This document shows, piece by piece, positions 1 through 6,794 of a DNA stretch of 53,863 nt. The notes beneath the pieces were generated by a model. The model searched no databases. It saw only the letters and a program-made list of their open reading frames with translations, and was not told where the DNA came from. The stretch spans positions 1-53,863 of the forward strand of contig FMXS01000014.1 in assembly GCA_900104495.1 (NCBI GenBank), in the 5' to 3' direction. This DNA is from Ruminococcaceae bacterium FB2012 (lineage in GTDB: Bacteria; Bacillota; Clostridia; Oscillospirales; Ruminococcaceae). The translations under genes and the position numbers were made by a program. Each line of letters opens with the position of its first letter. Positions within the stretch are counted from its first letter, which is position 1.

Positions 1-438
1 GATATCCGTTCCTTCAAGCTGAGCTATGTTTTCCAGTTTTATAATCTTGTGGCAAATCTTACGGTGGAGGAAAACATCCTCCTGCCCATAGAGCTTTCGG
101 GCAGAAAGACCAAGGATCATATGGGAAAGGTCAACGAACTGCTGGAGCTCACGGGGCTGACGGCAAAGAGAAATCACTATCCCTCGCAGCTTTCCGGCGG
201 ACAGCAGCAGCGATGCTCGATAGCAAGAGCCGTACTCACCGAGCCGGAGATACTTCTCGCGGACGAGGCTACGGGAAACCTTGACAAAGCCTCGGGCGAA
301 GAAATAATGGAGCTGTTTCGGCGTCTCAATCAGGAAAAGGGGCTGACAATTCTCCAGGTGACACATTCGGCGGAATGTGCGGCTTACGGCAGCAGGATAG
401 TCAGGCTCGAAGACCGCAAGCTGGTGGAAGTTAACTGA
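1..438 (+). CDS. ABC transporter ATP-binding protein, MacB/LolD type, 5' end missing
   Basis: The reading frame is open from base 1, so the gene starts outside the window; the GTG at 49 is an internal valine codon, not a start. The visible part begins at the Q-loop (VFQFYNL) and continues through the signature LSGGQQQR, Walker B plus D-loop (LLADEATGNLD) and the H-loop histidine in QVTHS. Walker A is lost upstream. The GNLD/QQQR pattern is typical of ATPases that pair with FtsX/MacB-like permeases for lipoprotein or antimicrobial peptide export, but no permease is visible here. A terminator-like hairpin lies about 65 bases downstream. Substrate unknown. Confidence 0.93.
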   Translation, partial: DIRSFKLSYVFQFYNLVANLTVEENILLPIELSGRKTKDHMGKVNELLELTGLTAKRNHYPSQLSGGQQQRCSIARAVLTEPEILLADEATGNLDKASGEEIMELFRRLNQEKGLTILQVTHSAECAAYGSRIVRLEDRKLVEVN

Positions 439-503
439 CAGCGTACAACTGTTTGATCTTCCGCGGTCTGATGTTTTTTGCAATTATATTATACCACAAA
501 AAG

Positions 504-546
504 AAGCACTTGGCACTGCCTTTCGGTTGTGCCAGGCGCTTTTTTG
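504..546 (+). terminator. Rho-independent terminator after the ABC ATPase
   Basis: A 13-base stem (504-516 with 529-541, GU pairs allowed) is followed by a run of six T. The A-run on the left could make it weakly bidirectional. Confidence 0.7.
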
Positions 547-586
547 GTGCGGGGGCGTGCAGCAGGGCCTTTCAGCTTGTTTCAAA

Positions 587-618
587 AGTCTACCTCTAAA
601 AAATGGGTAGGCTTTTTT
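587..618 (+). terminator. Second terminator-like hairpin
   Basis: The arms AGTCTACC and GGTAGGCT (one GU pair) flank an A-rich loop and are followed by TTTTTT. It may be a tandem terminator or the remnant of a lost unit. Confidence 0.5.
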
Positions 619-875
619 GCATAACTTCGCAGCACTATATACCTATTGGGGGAAGATAGTGGTAATACAGCATTATTAGAAATTGAAGCATGATCAGTAT
701 GATGTCTTGTATTTTTTATATACATACGAGCAATTAATGTTTGTAAGGCTCACCAAGATCATTTTAACCGTTATTTTATGAACTTGGTGAGCTTCACCAA
801 GACAGTTATTTGGTGTGTTTGGTGTTTGTGGTATACCTACTGTTTTTCATCAATCCCTACCAATTCATAAAACAT

Positions 876-906
876 AACAAAAACCCCGAAGCATAGCGCT
901 TCGGGG
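876..906 (-). terminator. Terminator of the rplM-rpsI operon
   Basis: A perfect 9-base stem CCCCGAAGC/GCTTCGGGG (884-892, 898-906) with a 5-base loop. Read on the minus strand it is followed by TTTTTGTT. Confidence 0.88.
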
Positions 907-938
907 CGATTTTGCGTATGTTTCCCAAAGGGGATTTT

Positions 939-1340
939 TTATCTCTTTGAGAACTGGGGAGCACGACGGGCGGCTTTGAGGTCGTACTTCTTTCTTTCCT
1001 TCATTCTCGGGTCACGGGTGAGGAAGCCTTCCTTCTTGAGGGCGGCTCTCAGCTCGGGATTGTACTGAAGGAGAGCTCTGGACAGTCCGTGTCTGATAGC
1101 GCCGGCCTGGCCGGTAACGCCGCCGCCTGCTACTGTGCAGACGATGTCGAACTTGTCGTTTGTATCAGTCACGCCGAAGGGCTGACGAACGATCAGCTTG
1201 AGGGTCTCAAGGCCGAAATAATCGTCAATGTCTCTGCCGTTTATAGTGATCTTGCCGCTGCCTTCGTAAACACGAACGCGGGCAACAGAATGCTTTCTTC
1301 TGCCGGTACCGTAGTAATAGGTCTTCTTGGATTCGTACAT
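939..1340 (-). CDS. rpsI: 30S ribosomal protein S9
   Basis: A 133-residue protein, the usual S9 length. It has the N-terminal GTGRRKHSVARVR segment and the conserved basic tail ending RRAPQFSKR, which reaches toward P-site tRNA in the small subunit. The ATG at 1340 is chosen because an AAAGGAGC ribosome site lies just upstream; longer in-frame extensions overlap rplM and match no S9 sequence. It lies 17 bases after rplM in the standard L13-S9 operon and is followed by a strong terminator. Confidence 0.98.
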   Translation of the reverse strand: MYESKKTYYYGTGRRKHSVARVRVYEGSGKITINGRDIDDYFGLETLKLIVRQPFGVTDTNDKFDIVCTVAGGGVTGQAGAIRHGLSRALLQYNPELRAALKKEGFLTRDPRMKERKKYDLKAARRAPQFSKR

Positions 1341-1357
1341 TTTAGCTGCTCCTTTCA

Positions 1358-1786
1358 TTAAAACTCGCAAACTTCGGGCTTCTGAGCAGCGTTCTTGTGC
1401 TCTGCACCCTTGTAGACTCTGAGTCTCTTAGCGGCGGCTCTGCCGAGAGTGTTGTTGGGGAGCATTCCCTCAACAGCTATTCTCATAGCTCTGTCGCTCT
1501 GCTCGGCCATCAGCTTGTCGTACTTGATCTCTTTGAGACCGCCGATCCAGCCGGTGTGCCACTTGTAGGACTTCTGATCCAGCTTCTTACCGGTCAGAAC
1601 AGCCTTGTCGGTGTTGATGATGATAACGTGATCTCCGCAGTCAGCATGGGGTGCAAAAGTGGGCTTATGCTTGCCGCGAAGGATAAGAGCAGCCTTAGCT
1701 GCAACACGGCCGAGGGACTTGCCTTCGGCATCAAGGATGTACCACTTGCGGGTGATATCACTTGTCTTGGGCATATAAGTTGCCAT
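1358..1786 (-). CDS. rplM: 50S ribosomal protein L13
   Basis: A 142-residue protein, exactly the common bacterial L13 length, with the conserved segments HVIIINTDKAVLTGKK and MLPNNTLGR. L13 is an early-assembly protein of the large subunit. The ATG at 1786 follows AAGGAGG; an in-frame upstream ATG at 1834 would add a non-conserved extension inside the leader. It is the first gene of the rplM-rpsI operon, driven by the promoter at 1872-1900. Confidence 0.98.
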   Translation of the reverse strand: MATYMPKTSDITRKWYILDAEGKSLGRVAAKAALILRGKHKPTFAPHADCGDHVIIINTDKAVLTGKKLDQKSYKWHTGWIGGLKEIKYDKLMAEQSDRAMRIAVEGMLPNNTLGRAAAKRLRVYKGAEHKNAAQKPEVCEF

Positions 1787-1800
1787 AGTGTTTCCTCCTT

Positions 1801-1865
1801 TTAAATATACGGGGCGTCGAAGGCCCCTGGTCATACTCCCGGACAGACTTTCCGGGCTCGCAACA
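1801..1865 (-). promoter_or_regulatory. Structured leader of rplM, candidate L13 autoregulatory leader
   Basis: The roughly 75-base untranslated leader folds into two compact hairpins on the minus strand: CCCGGA/TCCGGG (1838-1843, 1851-1856) and GGGGC/GCCCC (1811-1815, 1823-1827). Bacillota commonly have an L13 leader element here that binds the ribosomal protein. Position and size fit, but the match to the named family was not tested. Confidence 0.5.
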
Positions 1866-1871
1866 TTTGCT

Positions 1872-1900
1872 ATTATACACTACCTCAGAGGAAAAGTCAA
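1872..1900 (-). promoter_or_regulatory. Promoter of rplM-rpsI
   Basis: TTGACT (1895-1900), a 17-base spacer and TATAAT (1872-1877) on the minus strand. Nearly perfect housekeeping consensus. Confidence 0.9.
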
Positions 1901-2062
1901 TAGGCAATATGCCGAAAATTCAATTTATATCCAGCTCACGCTTTATTTCTCTCTGTTTTTCTTTATTTCTCTTGATTTCTTGATTTCCGTTTCATTTTTT
2001 TAATAACCGTCAAAAGTGCCTGAAACGGCGGCTCTGCCGGCGGTTTTGCATACAGGACGCAC

Positions 2063-2086
2063 AAAAAAACGGCAGCCGGGCTGCCG
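2063..2086 (-). terminator. Terminator of the barstar-like gene
   Basis: A 7-base stem CGGCAGC/GCTGCCG with a 3-base loop, followed on the minus strand by seven T. Confidence 0.87.
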
Positions 2087-2097
2087 CAGTTTTGATA

Positions 2098-2352
2098 TCA
2101 CATCAAGGTGAATTTGATATTGCTGTTGGTGCTGCTCACGCCTTCGAGGAGGAGCTTGAGGTCCTCGGCGAATTTCTGATCTTCGGCCTCGTCAATATCC
2201 GAAAGGATAAGCTCGGTCTCCCTGTCGGTGGAAAGAAGGTACTCTCTGAGGTCGTCTATGCTGTTTATCTCCTTCCCCTCGATCTGAGTGCTGACGTAAG
2301 CAAAAAACTCCTCTTTGCTGCCAAGCTTGATATCGTCGATAAGTATTAACAT
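2098..2352 (-). CDS. Barstar-like (barnase inhibitor family) small protein
   Basis: 84 residues, acidic, with the barstar layout: a short first strand, then IEGKEINSIDDLREYLLS resembling the I-G-x-x-I-x-S-x-x-D-L helix region, and a C-terminal strand NIKFTL after a helix. Barstar proteins bind and block secreted RNases of the barnase family, or act as immunity proteins in toxin systems. No RNase or toxin gene is adjacent, so the partner is unknown. The start has an AGGAAG ribosome site, and an extended -10 (TGATATAAT, 2385-2393) lies upstream. The family call rests on pattern only. Confidence 0.6.
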   Translation of the reverse strand: MLILIDDIKLGSKEEFFAYVSTQIEGKEINSIDDLREYLLSTDRETELILSDIDEAEDQKFAEDLKLLLEGVSSTNSNIKFTLM

Positions 2353-2384
2353 TTTCAGCTTCCTTTCATTATTTATCTTTTTGT

Positions 2385-2393
2385 ATTATATCA
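2385..2393 (-). promoter_or_regulatory. Extended -10 promoter of the barstar-like gene
   Basis: TGATATAAT on the minus strand, about 35 bases before the start codon. No good -35 is seen, as is common for TGn extended -10 promoters. Confidence 0.55.
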
Positions 2394-2477
2394 CATCGGA
2401 GACAGATAGTATATGCATTTAACAGTAATTTTACAATTTTCTTTCAAGGGCCGTATATTTCGGCATATCCCGCGGGA

Positions 2478-2505
2478 AATAAATGCGGAACCCCTTCGGC
2501 TCCGC
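2478..2505 (-). terminator. Probable terminator of the EIIA-like gene
   Basis: The stem GCGGAGCC/GGTTCCGC (one mismatch) sits immediately after the stop codon, with a GAAG loop and then ATTTATTT on the minus strand. The T-run is interrupted, so efficiency is uncertain. Confidence 0.5.
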
Positions 2506-2964
2506 TTAAAGTTCGTATACTATCACGCCGTCGGTGAAGAATTTCGCCTTCCCTACTGCGATCTTGTAGTAACTCAGTATCTCTGTATTTGTGATTATCA
2601 CGGCTGCTTCGGCGTTCTCCTTGGTGCAGAGCGGATCTCCGGCGGAAATGTGCTGCCCTGTCTCCACCGCAGGATCCAGGACTTCGTTCTTGCTGTCCGA
2701 GGTGATACAGACCAGCAGAGATACCCCGTCCTCCTGCTCTATCGCATAGGTGTGGCCGTTATCGGAAATGTCCGTGACGATGCCGTCCCCCGGAGAAACT
2801 ATCAGACTGTCCGAACAGGACACTCCGAAACCGTCACCCAGGACCTTTGACGAAATAGCTGAGTTTGAGACCAGCGAAAGATCGAACACCTCACCGGTGC
2901 AGCAGGTACGGATCGTTTTCCTCTTTGATTTATTGTTGTTCTCTTTTGCTTTGAACAGTGTCAT
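2506..2964 (-). CDS. Degenerate glucose-type PTS EIIA domain protein lacking the phosphorylated histidine
   Basis: 152 residues with the EIIA-Glc (Crr) fold signature: TGEVFDLS near residue 23, SSKVLGDGFGV near 38, SPGDGIVTDI near 57, then the active-site strand. The first active-site histidine is kept (H71, in the HAIGI-like stretch), but the residue normally phosphorylated by HPr, in LLIHIG, is cysteine (C86, in LLVC). It is therefore unlikely to be a normal phosphocarrier and may be a regulatory or sensor version. The ATG at 2964 follows GGGGGTG; an upstream ATG at 3024 would add a non-homologous piece. It is a single-domain gene with no PTS permease nearby. Confidence 0.8.
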   Translation of the reverse strand: MTLFKAKENNNKSKRKTIRTCCTGEVFDLSLVSNSAISSKVLGDGFGVSCSDSLIVSPGDGIVTDISDNGHTYAIEQEDGVSLLVCITSDSKNEVLDPAVETGQHISAGDPLCTKENAEAAVIITNTEILSYYKIAVGKAKFFTDGVIVYEL

Positions 2965-3172
2965 ACAGAACACCCCCAAATCTCTTCTACATATTATCTT
3001 AACAAATTGTATCTTAATTTTCAATAGTTTTTTGTCTTAAAAATGAATTTCAAGGATTTTTTGTTAACAACTACAAAGGCCGTCCGATTTTTCACTGCTG
3101 ATTTGTGGGCTTTGTATACAGCATTTTTAATATTAATACACAATTACGTTACATTCTTGATAATGCCAACGA

Positions 3173-3201
3173 TTGACCTTTCGGGCTGTATATGGTATAA
3201 T
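3173..3201 (+). promoter_or_regulatory. Promoter of the ABC-F gene
   Basis: TTGACC (3173-3178), a 17-base spacer and TATAAT (3196-3201) with a TG extension. The start codon is 36 bases further on. Confidence 0.85.
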
Positions 3202-3237
3202 TGACCTGATAAACACCAAAAGGAACGGAGGGGCGTT

Positions 3238-5175
3238 ATGCTGGTCGCTCTCGAACACATATACAAATACTTCAACGGCGAAGCCCTGCTCAAAGACGTC
3301 AATATGACCGTGGAGGACCGGGAGACCGTGGGACTCATCGGACGCAACGGCTGCGGCAAGACTACCCTGCTGAACATCATCACGGGGCGGACGGGCTTCG
3401 ACAGGACTCCCGAGGGCTTAGGAGCCGTCTCCGTGGCGGGGAAGGCCGTCATCGGCTTCCTTGAACAGAACAGCGGACTTGAAAGCTCCAACACCATAGA
3501 AGCCGAGATGCTCCACGCCTTTGACGCTCTGCTTGAAACAAAGCGCCGTATGGAAAAGCTCGAAACCGAAATGACCTCCCTGGCGGCGGATCAGCTTGAG
3601 CTTATCAGCGGAGAGTATTCTCAGCTGTCGTCCTATTTTGAGGCTCACGACGGCTACCGGATGGATGTCAAGATCAAGATGATACTCAACGGTATGGGCT
3701 TCGGGGACGTCCCTACGGACAGGCTCATATCTTCCCTTTCCGGAGGTGAAAAAACAAGGCTCGCTCTTGCGAAGCTGCTGCTGGAACAGCCGGATTTGCT
3801 GATACTGGACGAGCCCACCAACCACCTTGACTTCAAGACTCTCACCTGGCTGGAAGGCTATCTCAAAGGCTACAAGGGCTCTGTACTGATAGTGTCCCAC
3901 GACAGGTATTTTTTAGACAAGGTCTGCACGCGGGTCTGTGAGATAGAGAACGGGCATCTGACCTCCTACAAGGGTGGATACAGCGACTATCTCGTGCAGA
4001 AGAAGATGAACGTGGAGCGTCAGGTAAAGGAATACGAAGCCCAGCAGCGGGAGATCGAAAAGCTGGAGGATTACATCGTCCGCAACAAGACGAGAGCCTC
4101 CACGGCGAAAATGGCCAAATCGCGGGAGAGGATGCTTGACCGCATCGAGAGGGTGGACAAGCCCGTGACCTATCAGAAGCCGCCGAAGATCAAGCTGGAA
4201 TACGACATCGAGCCAACAAAAGACATTGTCAGGGTCACCAACTGCCCTGTTGTCGTGGGCGAGGGCAGCAAGCGGAAAGAGCTTATCCCTTCGCTGGAAA
4301 TGCATATACGGCGGGGCGAACACGCGGCTGTCATCGGTCCCAACGGCATCGGAAAGACCTCGGTGCTGAAGCTGATACAGGGGCTTATCCCTCACGAAGG
4401 TGGGAGCATCAGCTGGGGCGGCAACGTGAAGATCAGCTATTTCGATCAGGAGCATTCGATACTCGATATACGGGACACGGCTATCGGCTCCATTGACCGC
4501 AGGTTCCCGCGGATCTCGGAGCAGCAGGCCCGCAATATGCTGGGCTCGGTGCTTATCAGCGGCGAGGACGCCTTCAAGCCGGTTTCCGTACTCAGCGGAG
4601 GCGAGAGAGCAAAGCTCTGCTTTGCGATAATGGCGCTCCAGCGCGGGAACGTGCTGATTCTTGACGAGCCCACCAACCACATCGACCTGGGCACCAAGGA
4701 AGTGCTGGAGGATGCCCTTGCGGAATTCCCCGGGACGATCATCCTCGTTTCCCACGACCGTTATCTGATAAACAAGGTGGCTTCAAGGGTCATCGAACTG
4801 TCCCCGGAGGGTGCCAGGAGCTTTGAGGGCAATTACGACGCTTATGCTTCGGTCATCGAAGCGGAGCAGGCGGAGGCCGAACGCTCCCGGCTGGAAGAAA
4901 AGCAGGCGCGTCAGCTTGCGGAATACAACGAGAACAAGCAGAAGCAGTACCGCTCGAAGCAGCAGCGTGCCGCCGATGCCAAGCGCAGGGCGCGCATCAA
5001 AGAGCTGGAGGACGAGATCGCGGTGCTGGAAGAAAAAATCTCCCTGCTGGAAGCGGAGATCTCCGATCCCGAGGTGGCAGCGGACTTCCCTGTTATGAGC
5101 GCCAAGTGCGCCGAGCTTGACGAAGCAAAAAAGCTGCTTGACGAAAAAATGGAGGAATGGGTCGAGGGGCAGTGA
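3238..5175 (+). CDS. ABC-F family ATPase (ribosome-associated, duplicated ATPase, no membrane domain)
   Basis: 645 residues with two ABC cassettes in one chain. Cassette 1 has Walker A GRNGCGKT at 35-42, signature LSGGEKTR near 166 and DEPTNHLD. Cassette 2 has Walker A GPNGIGKT near 367, signature LSGGERAK and DEPTNHID. A charged linker (about 250-300) and a C-terminal coiled coil (about 550-640, rich in E, K, A and R) match the Uup/YdiF/YkpA branch. There are no membrane segments. Such proteins bind the ribosomal E site and act in translation factor roles, ribosome rescue or antibiotic protection; which role cannot be told here. A GGAGGGG ribosome site precedes the ATG. The GNAT gene follows after 25 bases. 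Confidence 0.95.
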   Translation: MLVALEHIYKYFNGEALLKDVNMTVEDRETVGLIGRNGCGKTTLLNIITGRTGFDRTPEGLGAVSVAGKAVIGFLEQNSGLESSNTIEAEMLHAFDALLETKRRMEKLETEMTSLAADQLELISGEYSQLSSYFEAHDGYRMDVKIKMILNGMGFGDVPTDRLISSLSGGEKTRLALAKLLLEQPDLLILDEPTNHLDFKTLTWLEGYLKGYKGSVLIVSHDRYFLDKVCTRVCEIENGHLTSYKGGYSDYLVQKKMNVERQVKEYEAQQREIEKLEDYIVRNKTRASTAKMAKSRERMLDRIERVDKPVTYQKPPKIKLEYDIEPTKDIVRVTNCPVVVGEGSKRKELIPSLEMHIRRGEHAAVIGPNGIGKTSVLKLIQGLIPHEGGSISWGGNVKISYFDQEHSILDIRDTAIGSIDRRFPRISEQQARNMLGSVLISGEDAFKPVSVLSGGERAKLCFAIMALQRGNVLILDEPTNHIDLGTKEVLEDALAEFPGTIILVSHDRYLINKVASRVIELSPEGARSFEGNYDAYASVIEAEQAEAERSRLEEKQARQLAEYNENKQKQYRSKQQRAADAKRRARIKELEDEIAVLEEKISLLEAEISDPEVAADFPVMSAKCAELDEAKKLLDEKMEEWVEGQ

Positions 5176-5200
5176 CCTGTCATCCCGGGAGCAGAAAACT

Positions 5201-5686
5201 ATGGAGATCAGATATATAAACAGCAGCGATGATCTTACGGAGATCAGCAATGTCTATGAAGAGAGCTGGAAATACGCATACAAAGGGATCATACCGCAGA
5301 GCTATCTTGACAGCATCCCCAAAGGGCGATGGGCGGACAGCATAACAAGACCCGGGATGAGCAATCTTGTCATGACCGAAAACGGACGTATTATCGGGAC
5401 GGCGGGATTTTGCAGATCACGCTGGGAAAGCCGAAGCGATCACGGCGAGATCGTTTCAATTTATCTGCTGCCCGGATATATCGGCAAGGGTTACGGCGGG
5501 CAGCTTCTTCAAAGATGCATGGATGAATTGCGGAAACAAGGTTTCAGCAGGCTGCTGTTATGGGTACTGGAAGAAAACGTCAGAGCAAGAAGATTCTACG
5601 AAAAGAACGGATTCATTTGCTCGGAAGAATATATGCAGGATAACATCGGCGGCAAGGATCTGCGGGAAGTAATGTATACCTGCTGA
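5201..5686 (+). CDS. GNAT family N-acetyltransferase
   Basis: 161 residues. The acetyl-CoA binding motif A is visible as IYLLPGYIGKGYGGQLL near residue 86-102, followed by motif B with ENVRARRFYEKNGF, the usual layout of RimI-like or small-molecule acetyltransferases. The ATG at 5201 is chosen over the in-frame ATG at 5117, which would overlap the ABC-F gene by 59 bases and add a non-homologous tail; GGGAG lies upstream. It is probably cotranscribed with the ABC-F gene and ends at a terminator. Acceptor substrate unknown. Confidence 0.92.
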   Translation: MEIRYINSSDDLTEISNVYEESWKYAYKGIIPQSYLDSIPKGRWADSITRPGMSNLVMTENGRIIGTAGFCRSRWESRSDHGEIVSIYLLPGYIGKGYGGQLLQRCMDELRKQGFSRLLLWVLEENVRARRFYEKNGFICSEEYMQDNIGGKDLREVMYTC

Positions 5687-5704
5687 ATACAAATCGATAC
5701 CGAC

Positions 5705-5738
5705 AAAAAAGGAACACCCGTCACGGATGTTCCTTTTT
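5705..5738 (+). terminator. Bidirectional terminator between GNAT and flavin reductase genes
   Basis: The stem GGAACA/TGTTCC (5711-5716, 5728-5733) with an inner CCG/CGG pair set is flanked by an A-run on the left and TTTTT on the right. It can serve both convergent genes. Confidence 0.85.
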
Positions 5739-5800
5739 CTGTGCTATTCAATAATGAACTTTTCTGTTTCGCCGCCGCCCCGAGGATAATCGGACCGGCT

Positions 5801-6331
5801 TTATTTTTCATAGACCGCTATTATCTCGCCGTAGTATGCCGTATGGTAATCGCCGGTGCGGTACTGCGAGTCGATTATGGTCCTGTCGATGAAGGAGCTT
5901 TCGGTCATCTGCTGGGCATAGAGCTTTCTGCACACAAGGATGCGCTGTGCCTGCTCAAAAGCCACGGAGCCGTCAACGGCTACGGGTACAAGTCCGGTCT
6001 TTTCGCACTTGTCAACATCCCTGCCGCTGTTGGAGCCGCAGAAGGCCAGCTCCTTGCGGAAGTCGGCGGGGTAGAAACTGAGGGTGAAAAGCTCATTGCT
6101 GTCGATGAAGCGCTTGGTGTAGCGCTGGGGACGGATAGCCGCGATAACGCAGGGCTTGTTCCACATTATCCCCGCGAAGCCCCAGGAGGCTGTCATGGTG
6201 TTGAAGCCCTTTTCCGTGCCGGCGGTGACAAGCATCCACTCGGCGCCGATCTTGGTGAACACGTCAAAGTCCTTGCCGGCTTCGGCAATGTCCAGCTTTC
6301 TGAATCCTGTAAGTTCGCTGATGTTTTTCAT
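5801..6331 (-). CDS. Flavin reductase-like / flavoredoxin-type FMN-binding protein
   Basis: 176 residues with the split beta-barrel FMN-binding pattern: WMLVTAGTEKGFNTMTAS near residue 30-48, GIMWNKPCVIAAIRPQRYT near 52-70 and LSFYPADFRKELAFCG near 82-97. The family binds FMN and takes part in flavin reduction or low-potential electron transfer; its partner is not visible. The ATG at 6331 follows GGAGG; an open frame extends to 6556 but lacks a ribosome site. It has its own promoter (6420-6448). Confidence 0.88.
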   Translation of the reverse strand: MKNISELTGFRKLDIAEAGKDFDVFTKIGAEWMLVTAGTEKGFNTMTASWGFAGIMWNKPCVIAAIRPQRYTKRFIDSNELFTLSFYPADFRKELAFCGSNSGRDVDKCEKTGLVPVAVDGSVAFEQAQRILVCRKLYAQQMTESSFIDRTIIDSQYRTGDYHTAYYGEIIAVYEK

Positions 6332-6419
6332 AGCACGATCCTCCGTTCGTTTCGGTAATAAATCATATTCGCAGACAGAGCGGATAATGACGCTCTGCCC
6401 TATCGGATCCGATAATATA

Positions 6420-6448
6420 ATTATATCAAATCCCGGCGGTTTTGTCAA
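6420..6448 (-). promoter_or_regulatory. Promoter of the flavin reductase gene
   Basis: TTGACA (6443-6448), a 17-base spacer and TATAAT (6420-6425) on the minus strand, with a TG extension before the -10. Confidence 0.88.
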
Positions 6449-6503
6449 CAAAGCGAAAGCGTTTTCGGGGCAGAGAAAAATCATTATAATTCTGCAATAA
6501 TAC

Positions 6504-6532
6504 TTGATTTTATCAGACAGGTATGTTATAAT
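6504..6532 (+). promoter_or_regulatory. Distal promoter candidate of the arginine operon
   Basis: TTGATT (6504-6509), a 17-base spacer and TATAAT (6527-6532). Transcripts would run through the ArgR-like repeats before reaching argG. Confidence 0.7.
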
Positions 6533-6577
6533 ATAGTACAAGTGCAGGTGTCGCATTCCGGGCGATACACAAGATAA

Positions 6578-6609
6578 TGTATATATTCATCTTTTGATGC
6601 ATATTTACA
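6578..6609 (+). promoter_or_regulatory. Candidate tandem ARG-box operator
   Basis: TGTATATATTCA (6578-6589) and TGCATATTTACA (6598-6609) are pseudo-palindromes with identical spacing, 20 bases start to start. ArgR/AhrC repressors bind two AT-rich boxes about 21 bases apart. The boxes are shorter than the E. coli consensus, so this is an inference. No argR gene is in the window. Confidence 0.4.
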
Positions 6610-6702
6610 TTCGGATATACACGGTTATGCGTATAATTTTGGCAAATATACGTTATACTGGCTTGATTTGTGTATATTTTTAAAACATTTGCGTTTGGCC
6701 TA

Positions 6703-6730
6703 TTGACATCGGGCACAAATTGTGTATAAT
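6703..6730 (+). promoter_or_regulatory. Proximal promoter of the arginine operon
   Basis: TTGACA (6703-6708), a 16-base spacer and TATAAT (6725-6730). The start codon of argG is 64 bases further on. Confidence 0.85.
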
Positions 6731-6794
6731 GGTATTTATGGGTCACATAAATAACCAAAAGTGTACATATAAAATTTCATTGGAGGCATTTAGT

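Larger units (their letters stand above)
439..938. other. 500-base non-coding interval with three inverted repeats
   Basis: No credible gene is seen. It contains two terminator-like hairpins reading rightward (504-546 and 587-618), and a perfect 10-base inverted repeat GCTCACCAAG/CTTGGTGAGC (748-757 and 783-792) whose CACCAAGA word recurs directly at 795-802. The rpsI terminator occupies 876-906. The middle part is AT-rich, and its function is unknown. Confidence 0.6.
6332..6794. other. 463-base divergent regulatory region between flavin reductase and argG
   Basis: It has no gene. It contains the leftward promoter for the flavin reductase gene (6420-6448), two rightward promoters (6504-6532 and 6703-6730), and between the latter an AT-rich stretch with recurring TGTATA half-sites. 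These include two 12-base pseudo-palindromes of form TGnATATwTnCA exactly 20 bases apart (6578-6589 and 6598-6609). Confidence 0.75.

Noticed and set aside
49..51. GTG as start of the first gene
   Set aside because: The frame is open upstream to base 1 and encodes the conserved Q-loop residues VFQFYNL, so the true start is outside the window.
439..938. tRNA or small RNA gene in the first intergenic region
   Set aside because: No cloverleaf or T-loop motif found; hairpins are explained as terminators or an isolated inverted repeat.
6513..6758. 81-codon open frame on the minus strand upstream of argG
   Set aside because: Runs across both arginine promoters and the repeat boxes, has no ribosome site, and has the composition of AT-rich intergenic DNA.
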